64,000 bases of DNA. It comes from Pseudomonas lalkuanensis. Lineage in GTDB: Bacteria; Pseudomonadota; Gammaproteobacteria; Pseudomonadales; Pseudomonadaceae. The notes under the pieces were generated by a model. That model did not search any database and was not told the origin of the DNA. It saw nothing but the letters and a program-made list of their open reading frames with translations. Below, piece after piece: positions 46,725 through 56,775 of the stretch. The stretch lies in NCBI RefSeq assembly GCF_008807375.1, contig NZ_CP043311.1:2150001-2214000 (forward strand), given 5' to 3'. Positions within the stretch are counted from its first letter, which is position 1. Each line of letters opens with the position of its first letter. The position numbers and the translations under genes are program-made.

Positions 46725-48194
46725 ATGACCAACAGTTCCCAGCCTGGCGCGTCCGTACACGTGCTGATCATCGGCGCTGGTTTCGGCGGCCTGGGCCTGG
46801 CCATCCAATTGCAGAAGGCGGGCATCCACGACTTCCTCATCCTGGAGAAGGGCAGCGATGTCGGCGGCACCTGGCGCGACAACAGTTACCCCGGTGCGGC
46901 CTGCGATGTGCCCTCGCACCTCTATTCCTTCTCCTTCGAGCCCAAGGCCGACTGGTCACGCAAATTCGCGCCGCAGGCGGAGATCTTCGCCTACCAGCGC
47001 CACTGCGCCGACAAATACGGCCTGCGTCGGCACATCCGCTTCGGCTGCGAGGTGGAAGGTGCCGAGTTCGATGCACCCAGCGGCACCTGGCAGGTGCGGA
47101 CCCGCAACGGCGAGCGTTTTCGCGCCAGGGCGCTGGTCAGTGCCTGTGGGCAGTTGAATCGCCCCGCCTGGCCACGCATCCCCGGTCTGGATGCTTTCAA
47201 GGGTGAGCTGTTCCATTCGGCAGGCTGGAACCATGACTACCCGCTGGACGGGAAGCGGGTGGCGGTGATCGGCACTGGGGCCAGTGCCATCCAGTTCGTC
47301 CCGCAGATCGCCCCGAAGGTCGCCAAGCTGAGCCTGTTCCAGCGCTCGGCGGCCTATGTGATCCCCAAGCCGGACCGTGCCTACCGCTCCTGGGAGCGCG
47401 CCGTGATGCGGCGCCTGCCCTGGCTGCAGAAGGTGGACCGGGTGCTCAAGTACATCCAGCACGAGTCTCGGGTGTTGGCGTTCACGGTGATCCCGCCGCT
47501 GATGAAACTGATGCAGTTCCGCTTCCGCCAGCACCTGGCGCGCGGCATCGCCGACCCGGCGTTGCGCCAGCGCCTGGTGCCGGACTACCCGCTGGGCTGC
47601 AAGCGCATCCTGATCTCCAACGACTTCTACCCAGCGCTGGCGCGACCCAATGTGGAGGTGATCGATGGCGGCATAGGCGAAGTCACCGAAAACGCGGTGG
47701 TGACCCGCGACGGGCAGCGCCACGAGGTGGACGCCATCATCCTCGGAACCGGCTTCGCCGCCACGGACTTCCTGGCCCCCATGAGCATTCGCGGGCTGGG
47801 CGGGCGTGACCTGAACCAGGCCTGGCGAGACGGCGCCGAGGCCTATCTCGGGGTCAGCGTCAGCGGCTTCCCGAACCTGTTCATCCTCTACGGGCCCAAT
47901 ACCAACCTCGGGCACAACTCCATCATCTACATGCTGGAAAGCCAGTTCCGCTACGTACTCGACGGCATCCGGGCATTGCAGGGGCTACGCTACCTCGACC
48001 TCAAGCCCGAGGTGCAGCAGCGCTTCAACCAGCGGCTACAACGGGATGTGCGTCGGACCGTCTGGGAGCAGGGCTGCAACAGTTGGTACAAGACCGCTGA
48101 CGGCCGCAACACCAACAACTGGCCGGGATTCACCTTCAGCTACCGTCAACAGACCCGTCGCCTGGACCTGGACCTCTATGAATGCACCCGTTGA
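46725..48194 (+). CDS. Flavin-containing Baeyer-Villiger-type monooxygenase (MymA-like)
   Basis: A 489-residue FAD- and NADPH-dependent monooxygenase. The FAD motif is GAGFGG (17-22), the Baeyer-Villiger fingerprint F158-x-G160-xxx-H164-xxx-W168 is complete, and the NADPH motif GTGASA follows. It should oxidise ketones to esters or sulfur and nitrogen centres. It leads an operon with an esterase and a short-chain dehydrogenase, which could convert a ketone via ester to acid and alcohol. The same order occurs in the mycobacterial mymA operon. The substrate is unknown. Confidence 0.9.
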   Translation: MTNSSQPGASVHVLIIGAGFGGLGLAIQLQKAGIHDFLILEKGSDVGGTWRDNSYPGAACDVPSHLYSFSFEPKADWSRKFAPQAEIFAYQRHCADKYGLRRHIRFGCEVEGAEFDAPSGTWQVRTRNGERFRARALVSACGQLNRPAWPRIPGLDAFKGELFHSAGWNHDYPLDGKRVAVIGTGASAIQFVPQIAPKVAKLSLFQRSAAYVIPKPDRAYRSWERAVMRRLPWLQKVDRVLKYIQHESRVLAFTVIPPLMKLMQFRFRQHLARGIADPALRQRLVPDYPLGCKRILISNDFYPALARPNVEVIDGGIGEVTENAVVTRDGQRHEVDAIILGTGFAATDFLAPMSIRGLGGRDLNQAWRDGAEAYLGVSVSGFPNLFILYGPNTNLGHNSIIYMLESQFRYVLDGIRALQGLRYLDLKPEVQQRFNQRLQRDVRRTVWEQGCNSWYKTADGRNTNNWPGFTFSYRQQTRRLDLDLYECTR

Positions 48195-49116
48195 ATTCAC
48201 CGCCTCCGACCCCGGCCAGCCGCTATTGCGCGCGACCCTGCGCGCAGCTCTGCGCCTGCTGTTCCGTGGCCTGATGCGCCCCCCGTTGCCGGTGTCGCTG
48301 CAGCGGCTGGTATTGCGCTCGCTCACCGCCAGCACCCTGGCGACCCGGGGTGTGGAGCGGGAAGCCGGCCAGTTGGGCGACCGTCCCTGCGAGTGGCATC
48401 GGCCCCGCGGCGGCAGCCATGTGGTGCTGCTCTACCTCCACGGTGGCGCCTTCATCACCGGCTCGCCGGCCACCCACCGCGCCATCACCGCCAGCCTGGC
48501 CAGGCGCGCGGGCGTTGCCGTGTGCGCCCTGGACTATCGCCTGGCACCGGAACATCGCTTTCCGGCCGCCCGCGACGATGCCGTGGCCGCCTACCGCGAG
48601 CTGCTGGAGGCCGGCTACCCGGCGTCGCGCATCGTCATCGGCGGCGATTCGGCCGGTGGCAACCTGACCCTGCTCACGGCGCTGGAGATCCGCCACCGGG
48701 GCCTGCCGCAACCGGCGGGGCTGGTCTGCTTCTCGCCGGCGACCGATCTCAGCGGCACCGCACAGCACAATCCGCCGGCGGGCGATCCGCTGATCCATCC
48801 GGCCTGGGTGGAACAGGCCATGGACCTCTATTGCCCGCCGGGGCTGGACCGACGTGATCCGGCGCTGTCGCCGCTGTTCGCCGATCTGTCGGGGCTCTCG
48901 CCCATGCTGGTGCAAGTGGCCGAGGACGAAGTCCTTCGCGACGACAGCCTGCGACTTGCCGAGCGGGTGAGAGCGGCTGGCGGCTGGGTGCGGCTGGAGC
49001 GCTATCCTGGGCTCTGGCACGTGTTTCAGGCGCACACTGGCGTGCTGCGCCGGGCCGACGAGGCATTGGCCAGCGCCGCGGATTTCATCTGCCGGCACGT
49101 GGAAACGGAGGCGTGA
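48178..49116 (+). CDS. HSL-family esterase/lipase (LipR-like)
   Basis: A 312-residue hormone-sensitive-lipase-type alpha/beta hydrolase. YLHGGAFITGSP is the oxyanion-hole motif, GGDSAGGNL the nucleophile elbow, EDEVLRDDS the Asp and LWHVFQ the His. It overlaps the end of the monooxygenase gene by 17 bases and ends one base before the dehydrogenase. A role in hydrolysing an ester made by the monooxygenase is an inference from the operon. Confidence 0.9.
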   Translation: MNAPVEFTASDPGQPLLRATLRAALRLLFRGLMRPPLPVSLQRLVLRSLTASTLATRGVEREAGQLGDRPCEWHRPRGGSHVVLLYLHGGAFITGSPATHRAITASLARRAGVAVCALDYRLAPEHRFPAARDDAVAAYRELLEAGYPASRIVIGGDSAGGNLTLLTALEIRHRGLPQPAGLVCFSPATDLSGTAQHNPPAGDPLIHPAWVEQAMDLYCPPGLDRRDPALSPLFADLSGLSPMLVQVAEDEVLRDDSLRLAERVRAAGGWVRLERYPGLWHVFQAHTGVLRRADEALASAADFICRHVETEA

Positions 49117-49117
49117 G

Positions 49118-49879
49118 ATGCACAATATCCTGATCACTGGCGCCGCTTCCGGTATCGGCGCCGCGACGGCCCGCCTGTTCCATGACCGTGGCTGGCTGGT
49201 AGGGCTGGTGGATCGGGACGCCGAGGCCCTGGCCACCCAGGCCGCCGCCCTGGGGGGCGTCTGGCATCGGGCGCTGGATGTGACTGACCTCGCCGCCGTC
49301 GAAGCCGCCCTGGCGGACTTCTGCGCCCGCCACGACGGTCAGTTGCGCCTGCTGTTCAACTGCGCAGGCGTGTTGCGCTTCGGCCAGTTCGAGGAAATCG
49401 ACATGGCCGAGCACGCGCGCATCCTCACCATCAACGTACTGGGGCTGGTGCAGGTGACTCACGTGGCCTTCCCCTACCTCAAGGCCACCCGTGACGCCCA
49501 GGTGATCAACATGGGCTCCGCTTCGGGCGTTTACGGCACGCCGCACATGGCCAGCTACTCGGCCTCGAAGTTCGCAGTGCGCGGTTTCACCGAGGCGCTG
49601 GAACTGGAATGGCGCCGCCACGGCATCCGTGTCGGCGACCTGATGCCGCCCTTCGTGCGCACGCCCATGGTCAGCAGCCAGCACTTCGAACCGCCCGTGC
49701 TGCGTCGTCTCGGGGTGAAACTCAAGGCCGAGGACATCGCCGAAGCCGCCTGGCAACAGGCCCACGGCGCCGCGGTGCATCGGCCGGTGAGCTGGTTGTT
49801 CCGGCTGATGTATGGCGCGGGACAGGTTTCGCCGGCCTGGGTGAACCGGGGGATCATGAAGCTGCTGAGTGGTGCATGA
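49118..49879 (+). CDS. Short-chain dehydrogenase/reductase (SadH-like)
   Basis: A 253-residue SDR. TGAASGIGAA (about 6-15) is the dinucleotide-binding motif, NCAGVL the stabilising strand, and S-YSASK with MGSASGVYG gives the catalytic Ser, Tyr and Lys. It oxidises or reduces an alcohol/ketone with NAD(P). It starts two bases after the esterase stop, in the same operon as the Baeyer-Villiger-type enzyme. It could supply the ketone or act on the released alcohol. Confidence 0.92.
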   Translation: MHNILITGAASGIGAATARLFHDRGWLVGLVDRDAEALATQAAALGGVWHRALDVTDLAAVEAALADFCARHDGQLRLLFNCAGVLRFGQFEEIDMAEHARILTINVLGLVQVTHVAFPYLKATRDAQVINMGSASGVYGTPHMASYSASKFAVRGFTEALELEWRRHGIRVGDLMPPFVRTPMVSSQHFEPPVLRRLGVKLKAEDIAEAAWQQAHGAAVHRPVSWLFRLMYGAGQVSPAWVNRGIMKLLSGA

Positions 49880-49988
49880 CCGGGCGATGGCCCTGTGGCT
49901 GGCGAAATCGATGGTTTCAACCTGACATTGCTGTCAGCCATTTTCCAGGAGTAGCCTCGGCGGTCACTTCGAAGCAAGGATGCTCGTC

Positions 49989-50891
49989 ATGACCCCGTTC
50001 TTCGCCTATTCCTGCCTGGGCCTGTCCATGTTGCTGGTCGGCGGCAATATCGCCGTCGGCAAGCTGGTGCTGGCCGAGGTACCGGTCTTTCTCTTTGCCC
50101 TTCTGCGTTTCCTGATCGCCATGCTGGTGCTGGCGCCGGGCATGCTACTGCCGCAAGTCCGTCGCGGCCTGGATCGTTCGGCGGGCAAGGGACTGTTCCT
50201 CCAGGCCTTCTTCGGCTGCTTCCTGTTCAGCCTGTTCATGCTCTATGGCGTGGTGCACACCAGCGCCGCCAGCGCGGGAATCATCACCAGTGCCACTCCC
50301 AGTTTGATTGCGCTGCTGGCGTGGCTCTGGCTGCGCGAGCGCATCGGTGGTCGCAGCCTGCTGGCCATCGCCCTGGCGGTGGGCGGCATTGCCGTGCTCA
50401 ACCTGCTGGACAGCCGGGAGCAGGGCACTGGTAGCCTGCTGGGCAATACGCTGGTGCTCGGCGCGGTGATGGCCGAGGCGATCTTCGCCATCTTCTCGCG
50501 GCGCCTGTCGTTGTCGCTGCATCCCTGGGCCATGGCATTCGGCGTCAACCTGGCCGGGCTGCTGCTGTTCCTTCCGTTGGCACTGCCCCAGGGCCTGGCG
50601 TTCGACTGGAGCGCGCCGTCCGCGACCACCTGGGGCTGGCTGCTGTTCTATGCCATCAGCGCCAGCGTGCTGTCCTTCCTGCTCTGGTACCGCGGCATCG
50701 GCCAGGTGCCGGCGAACGTCGCCGGTCTCTTCACCGGCCTGATGCCGGTGGGGGCCGCGCTGGTGGGCGTCCTGCTGCTTGGCGAGCGCTTCGGTTCCGG
50801 TCAGGCATTGGGCATGGCGCTGGTGCTGGCGGCCATTGCGCTGGGAGGTCTGGCCGAGCGAAAGGCCAATTTAATGGCGCAAGATGCCTGA
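49989..50891 (+). CDS. EamA/DMT-family transporter
   Basis: A 300-residue inner membrane protein with ten hydrophobic helices in two EamA repeats (about 5-140 and 150-290). LLVGGNIAVGKL and LFALLRFLIAML in the first half and VAGLFTGLMPVGAALVGVLLLGE in the second are typical. The family includes exporters of metabolites and amino acids; the substrate here is unknown. The ATG at 49989 is chosen because AAGGA lies eight bases upstream; an in-frame ATG at 49980 is too close to it. Confidence 0.9.
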   Translation: MTPFFAYSCLGLSMLLVGGNIAVGKLVLAEVPVFLFALLRFLIAMLVLAPGMLLPQVRRGLDRSAGKGLFLQAFFGCFLFSLFMLYGVVHTSAASAGIITSATPSLIALLAWLWLRERIGGRSLLAIALAVGGIAVLNLLDSREQGTGSLLGNTLVLGAVMAEAIFAIFSRRLSLSLHPWAMAFGVNLAGLLLFLPLALPQGLAFDWSAPSATTWGWLLFYAISASVLSFLLWYRGIGQVPANVAGLFTGLMPVGAALVGVLLLGERFGSGQALGMALVLAAIALGGLAERKANLMAQDA

Positions 50892-51159
50892 GCGCCGCCT
50901 GTCGCCACTTTTGTGACAATTTGTCCAGCTTTCCGGCAGACCCGGCGTGGTGGCGCTACCCTGCAAAATGAAAGCGGAAAGATCACTCGACGAGTGAATC
51001 AGTGGCCGGGTCCGCGCGGGGCCCGGTCAAGGTCTGACGTTGTGTCTGCAACGTCGGCCCGGGGGCGGCACCGCATGGTGTCGCGAAGCCGAGTTCACCG
51101 GCTTCTCGGAAACAGCGGAAAAGCGGAACTCTCATCCATCGCTAAGAGGAGGTCGTTTC

Positions 51160-51501
51160 ATGAGCACAGCCTTCCACGATGATGTCAGCAGCAATCTGTT
51201 GCGCCGCATGAAAGAGGGCGGTTTCGATTTTGCCCGAGTTCATCCGATCGAGTTTTACGCCATCTTCCCCGACGAGGACCGGGCACGGCTGGCGGCGAAG
51301 AATTTTCGTGGCGAGTCCTTGAATGCCCAGGTGTCGGTTCGCGCCGATGGGGCCTGGCATCTGCAGGTGAGCAAGGTGATGTACGCCACCCATGCGGGAA
51401 TTGGTGATTTCGAGCACGACCTGGAGGCCCTGGTGGTCCCGCTCGGTGGTGTACTCGACGGCTGGGGCGTGACCCAGGAAGTCGGCGTCAAGCAACCCTG
51501 A
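51160..51501 (+). CDS. Ribonuclease E inhibitor RraB-family protein
   Basis: A 113-residue protein resembling RraB: SSNLLRRMKEGGFDFARVHPIEFYAIFPDEDRARLAA, then a domain ending EHDLEALVVPLGGVLDGWGV. E. coli RraB binds RNase E and changes the set of transcripts degraded. The family also contains proteins of unclear role, so the specific function is not assured. AAGAGGAGG precedes the ATG. The upstream region 50892-51159 has no gene; it holds the small palindrome GACAA-T-TTGTC at 50915-50925. Confidence 0.7.
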   Translation: MSTAFHDDVSSNLLRRMKEGGFDFARVHPIEFYAIFPDEDRARLAAKNFRGESLNAQVSVRADGAWHLQVSKVMYATHAGIGDFEHDLEALVVPLGGVLDGWGVTQEVGVKQP

Positions 51502-51672
51502 GGTCATCCCGGTTCGCGGCGGCCCGCCTGCTGCGAACCGGGCATTCCGGACAATGATCCGGCTGGTTTTCCTCCTCCCCTCTGCCACGCGTATTCCCTG
51601 CAAAAACATACACTTCCCTTACTCGACCTCGGCATGGCCTTTGCCTCAGACTCCGATCATGGAGGGGACCCC

Positions 51673-52380
51673 ATGACCGACATCCTGATTCTTACCCACG
51701 CGGATTTCTGCCCACCCGGCCACCTGGCCGACGTCCTGGATCGTGAGCAGCGCGACTTCACCGTATTGCGCACGGACCTGGGCGAACTGGATGGCTACGA
51801 CCTCGATCGGCCCAGGGCCGTGGCCATCATGGGCGGGCCCATGAGCGTCAATGACCCGCTGCCCTGGATCGGAGCGGAAATCGACGCATTGCGTCACTTC
51901 ATCGCGCGCGACGTGCCCATGATCGGCCACTGCCTGGGCGGCCAGTTGCTGGCCCGTGCCCTGAACGCTTCGGTGCATCGCATGCCCTACACCGAGATCG
52001 GCTGGCAGCCGCTGGAAAAGCGTGCCCAGGCCACGGACAACCCCTGGATGGCGCACCTGCCGCAGGAGTTCTCGATCTACCAGTGGCACAGCGATACCTT
52101 CGACCTGCCCGAGGGCGCCCAGTGGCTGATGGACAGCCCCTGGTGTCCCAACCAGGGCTTCTCCTGGGGCGACAAGGTCCTTGCCCTGCAGGGCCACCCG
52201 GAGATGACCGAGGACCTGGTGCAGGGCTGGCTGACCGATTGGGCGCACCTGCTGGACGAAACCCAGCCCAGTCAGCAGGCCAGGGCACGCATGCTCGAAG
52301 ACCTGCCAGCCAAGGTGAAGGCGCTGAACCAGGTGGCGGAAGGGTTCTATCGTCGCTGGCTGGACCTGGCGTTTTGCTAA
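51673..52380 (+). CDS. Class I glutamine amidotransferase (GMP synthase-like domain)
   Basis: A 235-residue stand-alone amidotransferase. IGHCLGGQLLARAL holds the nucleophilic Cys (about 87), and ALQGHPEMT the catalytic His. It is of the type 1 group often labelled GMP synthase-like, which in other bacteria includes gamma-glutamyl-polyamine and gamma-glutamyl-amide hydrolases. No amination partner is encoded beside it. A polyamine uptake and oxidation operon converges on it from the other side, which makes a polyamine-related role attractive but unproved. GGAGGGG precedes the ATG. Confidence 0.85.
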   Translation: MTDILILTHADFCPPGHLADVLDREQRDFTVLRTDLGELDGYDLDRPRAVAIMGGPMSVNDPLPWIGAEIDALRHFIARDVPMIGHCLGGQLLARALNASVHRMPYTEIGWQPLEKRAQATDNPWMAHLPQEFSIYQWHSDTFDLPEGAQWLMDSPWCPNQGFSWGDKVLALQGHPEMTEDLVQGWLTDWAHLLDETQPSQQARARMLEDLPAKVKALNQVAEGFYRRWLDLAFC

Positions 52381-52397
52381 GGCGCTGTCCTTGCTTT

Positions 52398-52488
52398 TGT
52401 AGGAGCGAATTCATTCGCGATCCGAGCCGTCGGCTCGAATCTGATAGGGGCAGCTTCGCTGCCTTTCGCGAATGAATTCGCTCCCACA
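52398..52488. repeat. REPIN between the amidotransferase and patD
   Basis: Arms GGAGCGAATTCATTCGCGA (left) and the full reverse complement (right, to 52488) are as in the kdp copies. The centre holds two more hairpins, CGAGCC-GT-CGGCTCG and GGCAGC-TTC-GCTGCC. It lies between convergent genes. Confidence 0.9.
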
Positions 52489-52506
52489 GGCTGCTCCTGA
52501 ATTCGC

Positions 52507-53931
52507 TCAGTGCCGAATCATCACATGCCGCACCACGGTGTAATCCTCCAGCCCGTACATGGACAGGTCCTTGCCATAGCCTGACTGCTTGAAGCCGCCG
52601 TGGGGCATTTCGTTGGTGAGCATGAAGTGGGTGTTGATCCAGGTGCAGCCGTATTGCAGGCGCGACGCCACGGCGGCGGCGCGGCCCACGTCGCGGGTCC
52701 AGACCGATGAGGCCAGGCCGTAGTCGGAGTCGTTGGCCCAGCGCACTGCCTCGTCCGCATCGCTGAAAGGCGTGACCGTCACCACTGGTCCGAACACCTC
52801 ACGGCGCACGATCTCGTCGTCCTGGCTGGCATGGGCCACCACCGTGGGCTCGTAGAAGAATCCGCTGCCGGCCACCGGCTTGCCGCCAGTGGCGATCTGG
52901 ATATGGGGCAGGGCGCCAGCGCGCTCGACGAAGCCGGCTACGCGTTCGCGCTGGCTCTGGGTGATCAGCGGGCCGAGCTCGGTGGCCGGATCGTTCTGCA
53001 GGCCGGTCTTGAGGCTGGACACCGCGCTGGCGAGGTCGGCCACGAAGTTGTCGTAGATCTTCTTCCCGGCGTAGATACGGCAGGCCGCGGTGCAGTCCTG
53101 GCCTGCGTTGTAGAAGCCGAAGGTGCGGATACCCGCCACCACGTCGGCGAGGTCGGCGTCATCGAAGACGATCACCGGTGCCTTGCCGCCCAGCTCCATG
53201 TGGGTGCGTTTCACGCTTTCCGCGGCGCTCTTGATGATGGCCTTGCCGGTGCCCACCGAGCCCGTCAGCGACACCATGCGCACCAGCGGGTGCGATACCA
53301 GCGGGCTGCCCACGCTGGGGCCACGGCCGAGGACGATGTTCACTACGCCCGGGGGAAGGAGTTCAGCGATGAACTCGGCCAGGCGCAGGGCGGTCAGCGG
53401 TGTCTGCTCCGAGGGCTTGAGCACCACGGTATTGCCGGCGGCCAGGGCAGGGCCGAGCTTCCAGGCGGCCATCATCAGCGGGTAGTTCCAGGGCGCGATG
53501 GAGGCGATCACGCCTATCGGGTCGCGACGGATCATGGAGGTGAAGCCCGGCAGGTATTCCCCGGCGGCGGAGCCGGTCAGGCAGCGGCTGGCGCCGGCGA
53601 AGAAGCGGAACACGTCGGCGATGGCCGGGATCTCGTCATTCAGTGCGGCAGCGTAGGGCTTGCCGCAGTTGTCGGACTCCAGTTTCGCCAGTTCTTCGGC
53701 GTGGCCTTCGATCTTGTCGGCCAGTTTCAGCAGCAGGGTGGCGCGATCGCGGGGCGAGGTCCGCGCCCAGCCCTCGAAGGCTGCATCGGCGCCGCGCACG
53801 GCGGCGTCCACCTGGGCTTCGCTGGCCTCGGGGATTTTCACCATCACGGCGCCGGTGGCAGGGTTGAGCACGTCCAGGGCCTCGCCTTCGCCAGCGGCGA
53901 ACTGGCCATTGATCAGGAGTTTGGTTTGCAT
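52507..53931 (-). CDS. patD: Gamma-aminobutyraldehyde dehydrogenase (PatD/YdcW-like)
   Basis: A 474-residue NAD-dependent aldehyde dehydrogenase. [18 protein letters not shown] holds the catalytic Cys280, [17 protein letters not shown] the Glu region, and EVFGPVVTV the Rossmann-side motif. It oxidises 4-aminobutanal, from putrescine transamination, to GABA in the cytoplasm. It is the last gene of a ydcSTUV-type transporter operon, the same order as E. coli ydcSTUVW, which supports the substrate. A repeat lies between it and the permease upstream. Confidence 0.92.
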   Translation of the reverse strand: MQTKLLINGQFAAGEGEALDVLNPATGAVMVKIPEASEAQVDAAVRGADAAFEGWARTSPRDRATLLLKLADKIEGHAEELAKLESDNCGKPYAAALNDEIPAIADVFRFFAGASRCLTGSAAGEYLPGFTSMIRRDPIGVIASIAPWNYPLMMAAWKLGPALAAGNTVVLKPSEQTPLTALRLAEFIAELLPPGVVNIVLGRGPSVGSPLVSHPLVRMVSLTGSVGTGKAIIKSAAESVKRTHMELGGKAPVIVFDDADLADVVAGIRTFGFYNAGQDCTAACRIYAGKKIYDNFVADLASAVSSLKTGLQNDPATELGPLITQSQRERVAGFVERAGALPHIQIATGGKPVAGSGFFYEPTVVAHASQDDEIVRREVFGPVVTVTPFSDADEAVRWANDSDYGLASSVWTRDVGRAAAVASRLQYGCTWINTHFMLTNEMPHGGFKQSGYGKDLSMYGLEDYTVVRHVMIRH

Positions 53932-53954
53932 GAGCTAAGTCCTCGTTCGGTCTA

Positions 53955-53979
53955 GCCCCTCTGCGTCTGGGAGAGGGGC
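53955..53979. repeat. C/T-rich palindrome between ydcV and patD
   Basis: GCCCCTCT (53955-53962) pairs with AGAGGGGC (53972-53979) over an 8-base spacer, followed by GGGGGTGCAGG. Same family as the repeats at 38783 and 56776. Confidence 0.65.
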
Positions 53980-54001
53980 CGGGGGTGCAGGCCTGGAACG
54001 C

Positions 54002-54808
54002 TTACTTCCCGCCCCCAGCCACCGACTCGGTGCCCCGCGTCAGGTAGTAGGCGCCGAGGATGGGCAGCATGGTGGCGAGCATCACCAGCAGGGCGACCAC
54101 ATTGGTGACCGGGACATCACGTGGGCGGCTGAGCTGGCTGAGCAGCCAGAGCGGCAGGGTCTGTTCGTGGCCGGCGGTGAAGGTGGTGACGATGATCTCG
54201 TCGAAGGACAGGGCGAACGCCAGCATGCCGCCTGCCAACAGCGCGGTGGCGATGTTCGGCAGGATGATGTAGCGGAAGGTCTGCCAGCCGTCGGCACCCA
54301 GGTCCATCGAGGCTTCGATGAGGCTGTGGGAGGTCCGGCGGAAGCGCGCGATCACGTTGTTGTAGACGATCACTACGCAGAAGGTGGCATGGCCGACGAC
54401 GATGGTGAAAATGCCCGGTTCGATGCCGAGGGTCTTGAAGGCCGAGAGCAGGGCGATACCGGTGATGATGCCGGGCAGGGCGATGGGCAGGATCAGCATC
54501 AGGGTAATGCTCTCCTTGCCGAAGAAGTCGCGGCGGTACAGCGCGGCGGCGGCCAGGGTGCCGAGCACCATGGCCAGTGTGGTGGCCAGGCACGCGACCT
54601 TCAGGGACAGGACGATGGCCTGCAGCACATCCTCGCGGCCGCCCACCACGGAAAACCACTCCAGGGTGAAGCCCTGCAACGGGAAACTGTAGGACGACTC
54701 CTCGGTGTTGAAGGCGTAGAGCAGGATCACCAGGATCGGAAAATGCAGGAACACCAGCCCGCCCCAGGCTGCCAGGCGCAGGCCCCACGAAGCGCGTTCA
54801 GAGTGCAT
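54002..54808 (-). CDS. ydcV: ABC transporter permease (YdcV-like)
   Basis: A 268-residue inner membrane permease with six helices. The EAA loop reads [24 protein letters not shown] (about residues 170-195), the contact with the ATPase. It belongs to the spermidine/putrescine group with PotC. The ATG at 54808 is chosen because a GGGGG stretch lies six bases upstream and it overlaps the ydcU stop by 11 bases. Confidence 0.9.
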   Translation of the reverse strand: MHSERASWGLRLAAWGGLVFLHFPILVILLYAFNTEESSYSFPLQGFTLEWFSVVGGREDVLQAIVLSLKVACLATTLAMVLGTLAAAALYRRDFFGKESITLMLILPIALPGIITGIALLSAFKTLGIEPGIFTIVVGHATFCVVIVYNNVIARFRRTSHSLIEASMDLGADGWQTFRYIILPNIATALLAGGMLAFALSFDEIIVTTFTAGHEQTLPLWLLSQLSRPRDVPVTNVVALLVMLATMLPILGAYYLTRGTESVAGGGK

Positions 54809-55736
54809 CGAAGGCCCCCAGCCGCTTGGCAATGGACAGGTAGATGGCGATCAGCACGATGGGCACCAGGGTGAAGGCCGCCGCCAGCGGGATATTGCCC
54901 ACCGAGCCCTGTTGCACGTAGACCATGGTGCCGATGAACAGGCCGCTGGGGCCCACCAGCTGCGGGATGATGAAGTCGCCCAGGGTCAGGCTGAAGGTGA
55001 AGATCGAACCGGCCACAACGCCGGGGAAGGCCAGCGGCAGGATCACCTGGATGAAGGTCTGCCGGGGCCTGGCGCCGAGGTCCGCCGAGGCCTGCAGCAG
55101 CGACGGCGGCAGGCGCTCAAGTGACGCCTGGATCGGCAGGATCATGAACGGCAGCCAGATGTAGGTGAACACCAGGAAGCGCCCGAGGTGCGAGGTGGAC
55201 AGGGTATTGCCGCCCAGGCCCGGCACGGTGAGCAGGCTGCCCAGCAAGCCCTCCAGGTGCAGCTGCTGGATCATCCAGTAGAAGATGCCGCCCTTGGCCA
55301 GGATCACCGTCCAGGCGTAAGCCTTGACGATGTAGCTGGCCCACATCGGCAGCATCACGGCGATATAGAAGAAGGCCTTCTCCTTCGGCGAGGCGAAGCG
55401 CGCCATGTAGTAGGCGATGGGGAAGGCCAGCACCGCGCTGGCCAGGCTCACGGCAATGGCCATGGTCAGGGTGCGCAGGATGATGTCGTAGTTGGCCGGA
55501 TTGAACAGGGCGCCGTAGTTGGCCAGGGTCAGGTCCGGCGTCACCGCCATGGTGAAGTCGTCGAAGGTGTAGAAGCTCTGCCAGAGCAGGGCGAACAGCG
55601 AGCCGATGTAGACGACGCCGAACCAGATCAGCGGCGGGGTCAGGAGCAGCAGCAGGTAGAGCGTCGAGCGCCGGTAGAGCAGGTTCGAGAGCCCCCGCAA
55701 CGGACCGCTCTGATGGTTGGCGATGACGGCGCTCAT
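54798..55736 (-). CDS. ydcU: ABC transporter permease (YdcU-like)
   Basis: A 312-residue inner membrane permease with about six helices and a long N-terminal part, similar to PotB. The EAA loop is [29 protein letters not shown]. It forms the membrane channel together with the YdcV-like protein. It starts three bases after the ATPase gene stop and overlaps ydcV. Confidence 0.9.
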   Translation of the reverse strand: MSAVIANHQSGPLRGLSNLLYRRSTLYLLLLLTPPLIWFGVVYIGSLFALLWQSFYTFDDFTMAVTPDLTLANYGALFNPANYDIILRTLTMAIAVSLASAVLAFPIAYYMARFASPKEKAFFYIAVMLPMWASYIVKAYAWTVILAKGGIFYWMIQQLHLEGLLGSLLTVPGLGGNTLSTSHLGRFLVFTYIWLPFMILPIQASLERLPPSLLQASADLGARPRQTFIQVILPLAFPGVVAGSIFTFSLTLGDFIIPQLVGPSGLFIGTMVYVQQGSVGNIPLAAAFTLVPIVLIAIYLSIAKRLGAFDAL

Positions 55737-55739
55737 GGC

Positions 55740-56756
55740 CTACTCGCTGAGCGCGACCATCGCGCTGCGGGCCCAGCAGGCCTGCACCTGCTGGCCGGGC
55801 TGCGGGCGGGCGACGTCCGACTCTTGGCCATTGGGCAGGCTCACCGCCAGGCGTCCGCCACCCTCCAGGTTGAGTTCGTAGCGGCTGCTGGCACCCAGGT
55901 ATTGCACGTCGTGCACCGTGCCATTGACTTGCAGCTCGCCGTTGCTGGCGCTGCCGAAGCGTACATGCTCCGGGCGCAGGGAAAAGGCCCCGGCGGTGCC
56001 GGTGAGGCGCTGGGCGAGGTCGCCATGGAGCACGTTGGCGGTGCCGACGAACTCGGCGACGAAACGGGTGTTCGGCTTGCGGTAGAGGTTCTGCGGACTG
56101 TCCACCTGTTCGATGCGGCCCTTGTTGAACACGGCCACGCGGTCGGACATGGACAGCGCCTCGCCCTGGTCATGGGTGACGAAGATGAAAGTGATGCCAA
56201 GCTGGCGCTGGAGCTTCTTCAGTTCCACCTGCATCTGTTCGCGCAGCTTCAGGTCCAGGGCGCCCAGGGGTTCGTCCAGCAGCAGTACGCGGGGACGGTT
56301 GATCAGCGCGCGGGCCAGGGCCACGCGCTGGCGCTGGCCGCCGGAAAGCTGCGCCGGCTTGCGGTCGCCGTAGCCGGGCAGGGCGACCATGCCGAGGGCT
56401 TCCTCGGCACGCGCCAGGCGCTCGGCCTTGGCCACACCCTTCACCTTGAGGCCGTAGGCGACGTTGTCGCGCACGTTCATGTGCGGGAACAGGGCGTAGT
56501 CCTGGAACACGGTGTTCACGTCGCGCTCGTAGGGCGGCAGGCCGGCCGCCTCTTCACCGTGGATGCGGATGGACCCCGAAGTGGGCTGCTCGAAGCCGGC
56601 GATCAGGCGCAGGCAGGTGGTCTTGCCCGAGCCGGATGGGCCGAGCATGGAGAAGAATTCGCCGTCGCGAATCTCGATGGATACCCGGTCGACTGCCTTC
56701 ACATCCCCGTAATGGCGGCAGACATCGGTGAACTGGACGGCTGTGGTCATGGACAA
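55740..56756 (-). CDS. ydcT: Spermidine/putrescine-type ABC transporter ATPase (YdcT-like)
   Basis: A 338-residue ATPase of the PotA/YdcT type. Walker A is GPSGSGKTT (about 35-43), the ABC signature LSGGQRQRVALARAL, Walker B VLLLDEPLGALD, and the C-terminal TOBE domain follows (about 255-335). It powers uptake through YdcU and YdcV. The 250-base gap from ydcS holds two palindromic repeats, so its expression relative to ydcS may differ. Confidence 0.95.
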   Translation of the reverse strand: MSMTTAVQFTDVCRHYGDVKAVDRVSIEIRDGEFFSMLGPSGSGKTTCLRLIAGFEQPTSGSIRIHGEEAAGLPPYERDVNTVFQDYALFPHMNVRDNVAYGLKVKGVAKAERLARAEEALGMVALPGYGDRKPAQLSGGQRQRVALARALINRPRVLLLDEPLGALDLKLREQMQVELKKLQRQLGITFIFVTHDQGEALSMSDRVAVFNKGRIEQVDSPQNLYRKPNTRFVAEFVGTANVLHGDLAQRLTGTAGAFSLRPEHVRFGSASNGELQVNGTVHDVQYLGASSRYELNLEGGGRLAVSLPNGQESDVARPQPGQQVQACWARSAMVALSE

Positions 56757-56775
56757 GACTCCGGAGGGCTTTGCT

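Noticed and set aside
50913..51182. An 89-codon plus-strand frame before the RraB-like gene
   Set aside because: Arg/Ser-rich, overlaps the RraB-like start in another frame and has no initiation site; more likely leader sequence.
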